Of a stretch of 32,154 nucleotides of DNA, positions 1 through 6,663 are shown piece by piece. Positions within the stretch are counted from its first letter, which is position 1; every line of letters begins with the position of its first letter. The stretch spans positions 1-32,154 of the forward strand of contig JAEXHR010000205.1 in assembly GCA_023449855.1 (NCBI GenBank), in the 5' to 3' direction. The DNA comes from Pseudomonadota bacterium (GTDB lineage Bacteria; Pseudomonadota; Alphaproteobacteria; Rhizobiales; Xanthobacteraceae). A program made the translations under genes and the position numbers. The notes beneath the pieces are model-generated. The model did no database searches and was not told the DNA's origin. It saw only the letters and a list, made by a program, of their open reading frames with translations.

Positions 1-53
1 ACATGGGCATCAGCCGCGAAACCCTCTACCAGTACCTTCGCGCCGCTGCCTGA
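1..53 (+). CDS. Serine resolvase/recombinase, C-terminal end only (runs off the left edge)
   Basis: The first bases read, in the frame starting at position 3, as MGISRETLYQYLRAAA and then a stop. This is the typical end of the helix-turn-helix domain of Tn3-family resolvases and related serine recombinases, where a GIS(R/P)xTxYxYL helix reads the recombination site. Only 16 codons are visible, so the catalytic serine domain cannot be assessed. It suggests that the left flank carries a transposon or plasmid-resolution module. A DNA invertase would end in the same way. Confidence 0.65.
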   Translation, partial: MGISRETLYQYLRAAA

Positions 54-68
54 CACCAATGTTCACAT

Positions 69-170
69 TATGTCCGGAAAATCGTTGTTCAGCGTACAAA
101 GCTTGAGGTGACGCCTAATTGCCGGCAAGGTCAATGCTGACGTTCTGACTGGCCTTATTATTCGGACATC
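69..170. promoter_or_regulatory. Possible resolution (res-like) site, weak
   Basis: The 169-base gap after the resolvase has no convincing gene. It contains TGTCCG (from 69) and CGGACA (ending near 168) in inverted orientation about 100 bases apart. The left copy begins a 28-bp unit that ends in TACA. Resolvase subsites usually have TGTC..GACA ends, so a res-like site is possible, but the expected central TA dinucleotide is not evident. Treat this as a guess based on the adjoining resolvase. Confidence 0.2.
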
Positions 171-222
171 GTTACCCGACCTCACAGCACACTACTGCAG
201 CAACCCCGGTTCGACTGCGCAA

Positions 223-792
223 TCATCTTGGGAGGGCAAGTTCGCCTTGCACGGGCAGATTCGGTGTGGAGCTGATGCCCGGCACTAGACGCAGAGCATC
301 GCCGATCAAGGTATAGACGGCGTGGCGCTGGCCGCCACGGTTCCGATGGTCGACGCGATAGCCCTGATAATGTCGGCGGAGCAGGCCTGCATTCACCAGT
401 TCGGAAACGGCGCGACTGAGATTACTCTTGCCGGCTGTGCGAATGCGTGCCCGCATTTCCTCCGCGATCACGCCGCGCCTTTTCTCCAGATCGCCGGGGA
501 GCAGTCCGTTTCTAGCGAGGTCGCTCTCGACCCGCTCGGCCAGCGTAATGCTGCGCGGACCACGCTGGGCCATCGGGGTCAATGCGTCGCATAGCCAATC
601 GCGCAGGGAAACGAGCCCATCGTTCCGCCTGACCCAGGGACCGGCGCTTCCATCTGGCCCCGCCACCTGGGCGATCAGGTTGAGCAGCATGAAGGCATAA
701 CGGGGCCGGCTCGATACGGTCGCCAGCGTCTCGAGCACGGCCGCGACATCACAGCCAATGGAGGGTTCAAGAGGCTTGCCTGCATGAAACAT
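223..792 (-). CDS. Unknown 189-aa protein with C-terminal winged-helix-like region
   Basis: This is an unrecognised soluble protein of 189 residues. Roughly residues 120-165 (around KSNLSRAVSELVNAGLLRRHYQGY) look like a winged helix-turn-helix: a recognition helix followed by GLLRR and a basic wing. That would fit a DNA-binding protein such as a MarR-like regulator or a plasmid replication/maintenance factor. The rest is helical with no catalytic motif. There is no strong Shine-Dalgarno before the ATG. It is divergent from the LuxR gene at 1014, and the gap between them holds a perfect 12-bp inverted repeat that could be its operator. I prefer this frame over the two shorter plus-strand ORFs because it spans the whole region and reads as a plausible globular protein. 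Confidence 0.6.
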   Translation of the reverse strand: MFHAGKPLEPSIGCDVAAVLETLATVSSRPRYAFMLLNLIAQVAGPDGSAGPWVRRNDGLVSLRDWLCDALTPMAQRGPRSITLAERVESDLARNGLLPGDLEKRRGVIAEEMRARIRTAGKSNLSRAVSELVNAGLLRRHYQGYRVDHRNRGGQRHAVYTLIGDALRLVPGISSTPNLPVQGELALPR

Positions 793-863
793 AACATGAT
801 GGAATCAAGCACAAAGCAGGATCAATGTGAATCCCAAATCGGCGGCCGCAGACGGGTTGTCAG

Positions 864-897
864 CTATGACACTTTGCCGGCGGATAAAGTGTCATAG
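864..897. repeat. Perfect 12-bp inverted repeat with 10-bp spacer
   Basis: CTATGACACTTT at 864-875 is matched exactly by AAAGTGTCATAG at 886-897. A third half-site, TGTCA at 858-862, makes a short inverted pair with TGACA at 867-871. The element lies between two divergently transcribed genes (223-792 minus, 1014-1775 plus). It could be an operator for either flanking regulator or a recombinase core site. It lacks a T-tract and sits between two promoters, so it is unlikely to be a terminator. In the same gap the octamer GGACGAGC occurs twice, at 976-983 and 995-1002, 19 bp apart, just ahead of the LuxR start. Confidence 0.8.
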
Positions 898-1013
898 GCG
901 ATCCATTCTAATCGTAGATTGTTGCGAATCGTTCTCAACTCATCCTGATAATCATGGCGCTCGCCGCTTAGGTCTGGACGAGCCGTCTCCTCGCGGACGA
1001 GCTTCCGTCGCCT

Positions 1014-1775
1014 ATGGCGAACAGGATAAAAGACTGCGGCCGCCTTGATGATCTCACGCGCTTTGCGGCGGACTGTCAGCGTGCTGAAACCCTTGGCGAT
1101 TTACATGGCACGATCGATGCCGCCGTGCGCGATCTTGGCTTCCGCTGGTTCACGCTGCTTCACAATATCGACCTTCGGCGCGGAGGCGAGCAAAGCCTGT
1201 TCCTCACAACCTATCCATCGGCCTGGCTCGAGGAAGTTCTCGAAGAACGCCACTATCTCGAAGATCCGTTCCATGCGGCCTGCGCTCGCACCCCGTCAGG
1301 GCTCGCCTGGGACCGGATCGGCGACGTGCTGGAGCTCACGCCGCGCCAGCGAAGCATCCTCGACCGCGCCAGGGACCATGACCTTGCGTCCGGCTACAGT
1401 TTGCCAATCCGGACCCCGGGGGAACCCGAGGCGATCTTTACCGCCGCCCGATCGCGCGACGAGCCGCTCAGCGCAGAGGAGGTTCTGACCGCCCGTCTGC
1501 TCGGCTCGGTCGCTTATGATCGGGCGCGCGAGCTGCTTGGCGAAAGGGCAGGGCCATTGGCCTGCGTCCCTCTCAGCCCTCGCCAGGTCGAATGCATCGC
1601 GCTCGTCGCGCAAGGCAAAATCGACTGGGAGATCGGCCAGATCCTCGGCCTCAGCCGCGACACCGTGCACGAATATGTTGAATCGGCCCGCAGGCGTTAT
1701 GGCGTGCGACGACGCACGCAGCTGGTGCTGCGCGCGGTTCGCGATGGTCATCTCAACATGGAAGCGCTGCTCTGA
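1014..1775 (+). CDS. LuxR-family regulator (autoinducer-binding domain + GerE-type HTH), solo
   Basis: A 253-residue protein with LuxR/TraR architecture: a ligand-binding domain (about residues 10-165) and a C-terminal LuxR-type HTH (about 185-250; LSPRQ, GLSRDTVHEYV). Of the conserved LuxR ligand-pocket residues, the first Trp (YPSAW), the Asp-Pro pair (EDPF) and the second Trp (GLAWD) are present. The usual Tyr four residues after the first Trp is Val, so the ligand may not be a standard acyl-homoserine lactone. No luxI synthase is in the window, so it is a solo here. It is about 60-70% identical by eye to the paralog at 3819, and nearly identical in the HTH. Its position ahead of the transfer operon suggests TraR-like control of conjugation, which is inference. 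Confidence 0.9.
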   Translation: MANRIKDCGRLDDLTRFAADCQRAETLGDLHGTIDAAVRDLGFRWFTLLHNIDLRRGGEQSLFLTTYPSAWLEEVLEERHYLEDPFHAACARTPSGLAWDRIGDVLELTPRQRSILDRARDHDLASGYSLPIRTPGEPEAIFTAARSRDEPLSAEEVLTARLLGSVAYDRARELLGERAGPLACVPLSPRQVECIALVAQGKIDWEIGQILGLSRDTVHEYVESARRRYGVRRRTQLVLRAVRDGHLNMEALL

Positions 1776-1788
1776 TCTCGCCGGCCAT

Positions 1789-2166
1789 ATGATGATCGGG
1801 CTTGGGCAAGTTCAGGATTTCTGCGCTGTCGCTGGCGCGATCAAGGACGCTACGGCCTTGTCTGACCTGATGGCCGAAATCACGAAGGCCATGGGCTTTC
1901 GGCACTATGCCCTGGTCCATCATGTCGACCTGAAGCCTGCGGTTCGCTCGGTCCACATCGTCGACTATCCGCAAGACTGGGTGGAGCGCTTCCAGGCGAG
2001 ACGCCTCTATGCGAGCGACCCGATCCACCGCGCCAGCCATCGCACCAATGTGGGCTTTGCCTGGTCGGCGGTTCAGTCGATCATCTCTCTGACGGCCGCC
2101 GATCGCTCGATCCTGGCAGAAGCCTACGAGGCCTCACCTCAAGATTTGTTCGCCAGACAACGCTAA
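1789..2166 (+). pseudogene. Truncated LuxR-family gene (ligand-binding domain only)
   Basis: It starts 13 bases after the previous stop, so it was probably co-transcribed. The first ~110 residues match a LuxR autoinducer-binding domain: YPQDW, then SDPI, then GFAW. The sequence stops matching shortly after the stretch TAADRSILAEAYEAS and ends at a stop at 2164-2166 after 125 codons. The second half of the ligand domain and the whole HTH are missing. Here the ligand-pocket Tyr is Phe. The next recognisable sequence is an unrelated dehydrogenase fragment, so the gene was cut by a deletion or rearrangement with a breakpoint between about 2130 and 2215. If expressed, the product could only heterodimerise or bind ligand. 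It is a different paralog from the two intact LuxR genes. Confidence 0.8.
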
Positions 2167-2180
2167 GCTGGAAATACTGA

Positions 2181-3470
2181 GAACATCCTAGGCGACGAGC
2201 CGAAGTCTGCCGTTCGGACATTGGCAATCCCAACATTACTGGCGAGCCGCCCGAAGGACAGACCTACACTCGCGGCACGCCGAACGTCTGGGCCTCACCA
2301 GCGGTCGATGAACAGCTCGGGCTGATCTACCTGCCGACGGGCAACAGCACGCCGGACTTCTGGGGTGGCGAGCGGACTGCGATCGAGGACGCGCGTTCGT
2401 CCTCCGTCGTTGCTCTCGATCTCAAGACGGGTCGTGAACGGTGGGCCTTCCAGACCACGCATCATGATCTTTGGGACTATGACGTCCCCGCTCAGCCTAC
2501 GCTTTACGATATTCCGAACGGAAAGGGCGGCACCACGCCTGCGCTGATCCAGGTCACCAAGCGCGGCCAGATCTTCGTCCTCGATCGGCGTACCGGCCGA
2601 CCGGTAGCGCCGGTCGAGGAGCGTCGCGTGCCCAAGGGTTCGATCCCCGGCGAGCGCTATTCGCCGACCCAGCCTTATTCGACTGGCATGCCTGTCATTG
2701 GTGCTGATCCTCTGAGCGAGCGCCGGATGTGGGGCGTGAGCATGTTCGACCAGCTCTGGTGTCGCGTTGCTTTCCGCAAGCTGCGCTATGAAGGTGACAT
2801 GACACCGCCGTCGCTCGAAGGCACGCTGCAGTGGCCGGGCTTCTACGGCGGCATGAATTGGGGGTCGGCCAGCGTCAATCGCACCAACGACTATCTGATC
2901 GTGAATGACATCCGCCTTGCGCAAATCCTGCGTCTTGTTCCCAGAGCGGAAACCGACCGCATCCTGGGTGAGCCGAAGGTCGAAGGTGGTGCGGGACACG
3001 ACGGGATCAACCCGCAAGCCGTTGCGCCCTACGGTGCGCTTCTCACCGGGTTTATGTCGCCGCTTGGCGTGCCGTGTCAGAATCCTCCGTTCGGGACCAT
3101 GACCGCGATCGATCTCAAGACGCGCGCGATCGTCTGGCAAAAGCCCTTGGGCACGACCCAGGACACAGGTCCGCTTGGCATCAAGACGCATCTGCGTATC
3201 CCGATCGGAACGCCGACGCTGTCGGGCGCACTGACCACCGGATCGGGCCTGATCTTCTACACCGGGACCACCGACTATTACCTGCGGGCGATCGACGTGC
3301 GCACCGGCAAGGAGCTGCTGGCGAAGCGGATGCCCGTTGGTGGACAGGCAACGCCGATGACCTTCGTCTCTCCAAAGACGAAGAAGCAATATGTCGTTGT
3401 GACGGCGGGCGGCGCGCGGCAATCGCTTGACCGCGGTGACCTTGTCATCGCCTACAAGCTGCCGGACTGA
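2181..3470 (+). pseudogene. C-terminal half of membrane PQQ-dependent glucose/quinate-type dehydrogenase
   Basis: An open frame of about 430 codons from the first codon after an in-frame stop at 2178-2180. Recognisable homology starts near DIGNP (about 2217) and continues through QTYTRGTPNVW, LPTGNSTPDFWGG and TTHHDLWDYDV to the C-terminus YKLPD. These match blocks of the beta-propeller in Gcd-type quinoproteins, which oxidise glucose, quinate or related polyols in the periplasm. The N-terminal ~400 residues (membrane helices and first propeller blades) are absent, and no ATG or GTG occurs in frame before a GTG at 2628. A complete family member is about 800 residues. It is therefore a 5'-truncated remnant of a chromosomal-type metabolic gene, joined to the truncated LuxR gene. 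Confidence 0.85.
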
Positions 3471-3479
3471 GGCACTTGA

Positions 3480-3517
3480 AGGTCTGCGGCGGCAAAAGCC
3501 ATTGCCGCCGCAGACCT
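3480..3517 (+). terminator. Strong stem-loop, 16-bp perfect stem
   Basis: AGGTCTGCGGCGGCAA at 3480-3495 pairs perfectly with 3502-3517 around a 6-nt loop. It begins ten bases after the dehydrogenase stop. The following sequence is AT-rich rather than a pure T-run. It is the natural terminator of the truncated dehydrogenase gene and would insulate the transfer region from the left flank. Confidence 0.8.
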
Positions 3518-3818
3518 AACATATTGATTTATTTAACATAATTCTTATTATCGAACCGGTTGAGGGTCAACGGCTGGGGATGGTGAAACCTGCCGGGATC
3601 TCCAAGGCTGGTGGCCCAACGCAGGCTTCCAGCGCGGTGGCTGAGCCAGCAGAAAAATACGCCGCGTGTTGCTTGTTTGTTTCAGAAAGGGAGAGCCTAT
3701 TTCCGGATCGCCTGACTGACACCACAATATCTCAGGCAGCACGCATCTGATCGCAAATATCAGTAAACTCACCGATTTTGGGCTAGACGTCGTCTATCCG
3801 TCCGTCGAGCCTGAATTC
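3518..3818. other. Non-coding region ahead of second LuxR gene
   Basis: About 300 bases without a convincing gene; the minus-strand reading frame here has no recognisable features. The left part (3520-3555) is AT-rich and could hold a promoter. Small inverted repeats are visible: GTTGA/TCAAC around 3558-3570 and TAGACG-T-CGTCTA at 3784-3796. The latter lies 23 bases before the LuxR ATG and is well placed to be an operator. Confidence 0.5.
3784..3796. promoter_or_regulatory. Short palindrome TAGACGTCGTCTA before LuxR gene
   Basis: Perfect 6-bp arms around one base, 23 bases upstream of the ATG at 3819. Dyads of this kind in this position often serve as operators of the gene that follows. LuxR autoregulation is possible but not shown. 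Confidence 0.35.
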
Positions 3819-4577
3819 ATGCAGGGCACGCGCGACATCGGCCGCTTGGCGACTATCGGCGCCTTCGAGCAGAGTTCAAAACTGGCGACAACGCTCGACC
3901 AACTTTCAAACCTCGTGGACGCAATTGTCAGGGACTTTGGTTTCCGCTGGTTTGCCCTCCTGCATAATGTCGATCTGGTACAACGCAGCAAGAATGCGCT
4001 GATGCTGACGACATATCCTGTCAAATGGCTCGACGAAGTGATCGAGACCAGGCTCTACCTCGATGATCCGGTCCACGCTGCCGTGGGCAAAACGCCGTCC
4101 GGGCTGAACTGGAACCAGATCGGGGAATTCATCGATCCCAGCACCCGCCAGATTGCTACATTGGCAAAGGGGCGCGATCACGGGCTGCGCCAGGGCTTCA
4201 CTATGCCGATCCGCATGGCTGATGAGCCCGACGCGCTTTTCTCTGTTGCACGCGCAAACGATGACGAAATTTCGGGAGAGGATGCTCTTGCCGCCCGCTT
4301 GATCGGCACGATCGCTTTTGATCGCGGTCGCGCGATCCTCGGAGAGGAGCGTCTGAGCTATGAACCGGTGCCGCTCAGCCCCCGACAGATCGACTGCATC
4401 GCGCTCGTCGGACAGGGTAAAAGCGATTGGGAGGCAGCCCAGATACTCGGGCTCAGCCGCGACACTGTGCATGAATATGTCGAGGGCGCACGGCGGCGCT
4501 ATGGTGTGCGGCGGCGGACCCAGCTTGTGCTGCGCGCGGTGCGAGACGGGCATCTCAATATCGACGCAATGCTGTAA
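3819..4577 (+). CDS. LuxR-family regulator (autoinducer-binding domain + HTH), solo
   Basis: 252 residues with the same architecture as the gene at 1014: ligand domain followed by a LuxR-type HTH (LSPRQ, GLSRDTVHEYV). The C-terminal ~60 residues are almost identical between the two, while the ligand domains differ more. Pocket residues visible are Trp in YPVKW, Asp-Pro in DDPV and Trp in GLNW; the conserved Tyr is again Val. The two paralogs may therefore read the same or overlapping operators but respond to different ligands, which is inference. The gene is the last one before the VirB operon, which starts 375 bases downstream on the same strand. The start at 3819 has no strong Shine-Dalgarno, so the exact start is uncertain. 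Confidence 0.9.
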   Translation: MQGTRDIGRLATIGAFEQSSKLATTLDQLSNLVDAIVRDFGFRWFALLHNVDLVQRSKNALMLTTYPVKWLDEVIETRLYLDDPVHAAVGKTPSGLNWNQIGEFIDPSTRQIATLAKGRDHGLRQGFTMPIRMADEPDALFSVARANDDEISGEDALAARLIGTIAFDRGRAILGEERLSYEPVPLSPRQIDCIALVGQGKSDWEAAQILGLSRDTVHEYVEGARRRYGVRRRTQLVLRAVRDGHLNIDAML

Positions 4578-4951
4578 CCAGTAGCGTCGCAACCCGAACA
4601 CTACCCCCTCGTCATCACCGAGAAGCCGCGAGCGATGCTCGACTGATCGAGCAGTAACTGTCCTCTATCATCGCGTCCCCCACATCTGAATGATTACGCC
4701 GACGAAGGCCCCTCACCCTCGTCGGAATGCTCAATTCTGCTGTCGATAAAGTCAGGTCCAACTGGGCATGCGTCGTGCGCGGCCTTGTGGCTTTCCTACA
4801 GTCCGTCGGATGAACCAGAGCCAGGTGCCACCTCGTTCCCCCTAAGTGGGGGGATTGCGTCAAACGGCGCTAAACGGCTCAAAAGTAGCGCGACTTTCAT
4901 TCAAATAAGCCGCTGTCCTTGCCCTGCACTGACAGCGGCATGGAGGCAAGC
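4578..4951. other. Non-coding leader region of the conjugation operon
   Basis: 374 bases with no convincing gene. It holds an imperfect dyad (CCGACGA 4699-4705 / TCGTCGG 4719-4725), two copies of AAACGGC about 12 bases apart near 4864-4877, an AT-rich CATTCAAATAAG stretch that could be a -10 region (about 4898-4909), and a 9-bp hairpin at 4909-4939 directly before the first ribosome binding site. This is the expected place for the operon promoter and LuxR operators. Confidence 0.5.
4909..4939 (+). promoter_or_regulatory. Leader hairpin / dyad immediately before the VirB operon
   Basis: GCCGCTGTC at 4909-4917 is perfectly complementary to GACAGCGGC at 4931-4939 with a 13-base loop. The GGAGG ribosome binding site of the first gene follows at 4942. 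It could be a DNA operator (a regulator such as LuxR binding the dyad) or an RNA hairpin that affects translation of the first gene. It does not look like a terminator because no T-run follows. Confidence 0.5.
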
Positions 4952-5314
4952 ATGCTGCATAGGCGTCACGCCATCATCGCATCCGCCATGGCACTGTGCA
5001 TGCCCGCAACACCAGCGCAGGCCAATGATCTGGGCTGCCAGGTGTTGCTTTGCCTCTCAAACCCCGGCGGGGCGACGCAATATGGTGCTTGCGTCCCGCC
5101 AATGGTGAAGCTCTGGGAACGACTTGCCCTGGGCGGTTCATTCCCCGGCTGCTCTGGCGGGGGCGTTGCCAAGACCAAGGTCTATGATCGCAACTCGGCG
5201 ACGCGACGCCGCGTGGTCATGACCTTCGCCGACGGCCGCCAGACGACCTACTCGCTCGCCAATATAGAGCGCTTGCCCCAAGCCGCCATCGAACCGGGAA
5301 CGACGCCCCGATGA
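4952..5314 (+). CDS. TrbM/KikA-like conjugal transfer protein (periplasmic)
   Basis: 120 residues with a Sec-type signal peptide (MLHRRHAIIASAMALCMPATPAQA, cleavage after AQA) and a small Cys-containing domain. The pattern GCQVLLCLSNPGG ... C.PP resembles TrbM/KikA-type proteins, which have a CExVLCLS-like motif and accompany type IV secretion operons; their exact role is poorly defined. I chose the ATG at 4952 because GGAGG lies at 4942-4946 with a 5-base gap. The earlier in-frame start at 4919 would place the signal peptide internally. It overlaps the next gene by four bases, so it is the first gene of the VirB operon. Confidence 0.7.
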   Translation: MLHRRHAIIASAMALCMPATPAQANDLGCQVLLCLSNPGGATQYGACVPPMVKLWERLALGGSFPGCSGGGVAKTKVYDRNSATRRRVVMTFADGRQTTYSLANIERLPQAAIEPGTTPR

Positions 5315-5979
5315 TGCTCGAGCTTGCAGCCGTGGTCGCGCTCGCGCGGCAATGCGCGCCCACGGTCGCGGCAGAAACTCTCGTCTCGCTGGTTTACACC
5401 GAAAGTCATTTCGATCCCTATGCCATCGGCGTGAACGCCAAGGGCGTCGCGGCGCCGAAGGTGTCCGATCGCGCGTCGGCCATCGCGTCCGCCCGGTCGC
5501 TGATCGCGCGCGGCTACAATATCGATCTCGGCCTTGGCCAGATCAACAGCGCGAATCTCAAGCCGTTGAACCTGTCGATCGAGGACGCTTTCGAACCGTG
5601 CCGAAACCTCGCCGCATCGGCACGCGTGCTCGCCGAGAATTACACCAGTGTGGCGAAGTCCAGCCGCTCCACCGAGGATGCGATCGCCACGGCCATGTCC
5701 ATGTATAATACCGGCAACCGCTGGAAGGGTTTTGCCAATGGCTATGTCGGCAAGGTCTACGCCTCGTCGAGCAGCATCATACCGCAAATCCGGCAACGTG
5801 CAGGCATTGCCATGGCAGACGCGCCGATAGCGAAAGCGGCACAGAGCCCGGCTCCTACCCCCTCGCCAGTAGCGGATCCACCCGATCAAAGCTGGAACAC
5901 CTCGGCCGTCGCGCAAACTGCGACGCTGATGGTGTTCGGCTCGTCTCAAACCGCCCCATTGAAAGGACAGCCCGAATGA
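5311..5979 (+). CDS. virB1: VirB1-like lytic transglycosylase
   Basis: 222 residues with a lysozyme-like (SLT) domain in the N-terminal ~160 residues. The catalytic Glu is Glu31 in the YTESHFDP motif, followed by the GLGQIN motif (about residues 72-78) and the SMYNTGN motif. The enzyme would open peptidoglycan locally for assembly of the secretion channel. The C-terminal tail is Pro/Ala-rich, as in other VirB1 proteins. An obvious N-terminal signal peptide is not visible, which is somewhat unusual for a periplasmic enzyme. The start overlaps the upstream stop (ATGATG) and the end overlaps virB2, so translation is coupled. Confidence 0.9.
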   Translation: MMLELAAVVALARQCAPTVAAETLVSLVYTESHFDPYAIGVNAKGVAAPKVSDRASAIASARSLIARGYNIDLGLGQINSANLKPLNLSIEDAFEPCRNLAASARVLAENYTSVAKSSRSTEDAIATAMSMYNTGNRWKGFANGYVGKVYASSSSIIPQIRQRAGIAMADAPIAKAAQSPAPTPSPVADPPDQSWNTSAVAQTATLMVFGSSQTAPLKGQPE

Positions 5980-6317
5980 TCGCCACACCGCCCTTGCCTG
6001 CTGCTGCGCACTCCGCGTCTGCGCGATCATTCTCCCAGTATTTCACGCTGCTTTTAGCGGCGGTTCTCGTCTCGCTTGTGCTGACAGACCCGGCCTATGC
6101 GCAGGCCGCCGACGGCATCACCTCCATGGCGGACAACATCAAGACCTGGCTGACCGGCACGTTTGCGAAGACGATCGCGGTGATCGCGGTGGTCATCGTG
6201 GGCTTCATGTTCTTCACTGGCCGCGCCAGCCTCGGTCTTCTCGTCACCGTCATCGTCGGCATCTTCATCGTGTTCAGCGCGCAGTGGATCGTCGACACCA
6301 TCACCGGCGGTGCGTGA
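5976..6317 (+). CDS. virB2: VirB2-like major pilin (TrbC/VirB2 family)
   Basis: 113 residues with a long N-terminal signal sequence ending near PAYAQA, then a mature pilin with a short polar segment (GITSMADNIKTWLTG) and two hydrophobic helices. This is the standard TrbC/VirB2 pattern. The processed subunit would form the conjugative pilus and part of the channel. It starts within an ATGA overlap with virB1 and ends seven bases before the preferred virB3 start. Confidence 0.9.
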   Translation: MIATPPLPAAAHSASARSFSQYFTLLLAAVLVSLVLTDPAYAQAADGITSMADNIKTWLTGTFAKTIAVIAVVIVGFMFFTGRASLGLLVTVIVGIFIVFSAQWIVDTITGGA

Positions 6318-6324
6318 GGCCATC

Positions 6325-6663
6325 ATGGTCAACGACGACAAGCTGCGTGAAGAAACGCTCTTCCTGGCAGTGACGCGGCCGACGATGTGGATGGGCGTTC
6401 CGATCGAAGCGTCGCTGCCTATCGCACTCGCATCCTGCCTGACCCTCATCATAAGCGGCAATCCGCTCTACGCTTTGGCACTCGCAGGCGCGTTTCTTGC
6501 GATCGCCCGCCTGATCGTCCGCCACGACGCCAATGCCTTCCGGCTGCTGTGGCTTTGGACGATGACGAAGGCGCGATGCCGCAACCGCGGTTGGTGGGGT
6601 GGCAGTTCCTACTCTCCCCTCCCCACTCAGGGCGCACGCCGAAAGGGCTTTCTGCATGGCTAG
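6325..6663 (+). CDS. virB3: VirB3-like inner-membrane protein
   Basis: 112 residues. The N-terminus has the VirB3 signature (LFLAVTRPTMWMGVP), followed by two close hydrophobic segments (about residues 25-60) and a cytoplasmic tail. VirB3 works with the VirB4 ATPase at the base of the channel. I prefer the ATG at 6325 over a GTG at 6310, because the GTG would overlap the virB2 coding end. The C-terminal tail (RCRNRGWWGGSSYSPLPTQG) overlaps the virB4 start by eight bases. Confidence 0.85.
   Translation: MVNDDKLREETLFLAVTRPTMWMGVPIEASLPIALASCLTLIISGNPLYALALAGAFLAIARLIVRHDANAFRLLWLWTMTKARCRNRGWWGGSSYSPLPTQGARRKGFLHG

Noticed and set aside
2295..3422. 375-residue minus-strand frame opposite the dehydrogenase remnant
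   Set aside because: Antisense to clear quinoprotein motifs; composition is Arg-rich.
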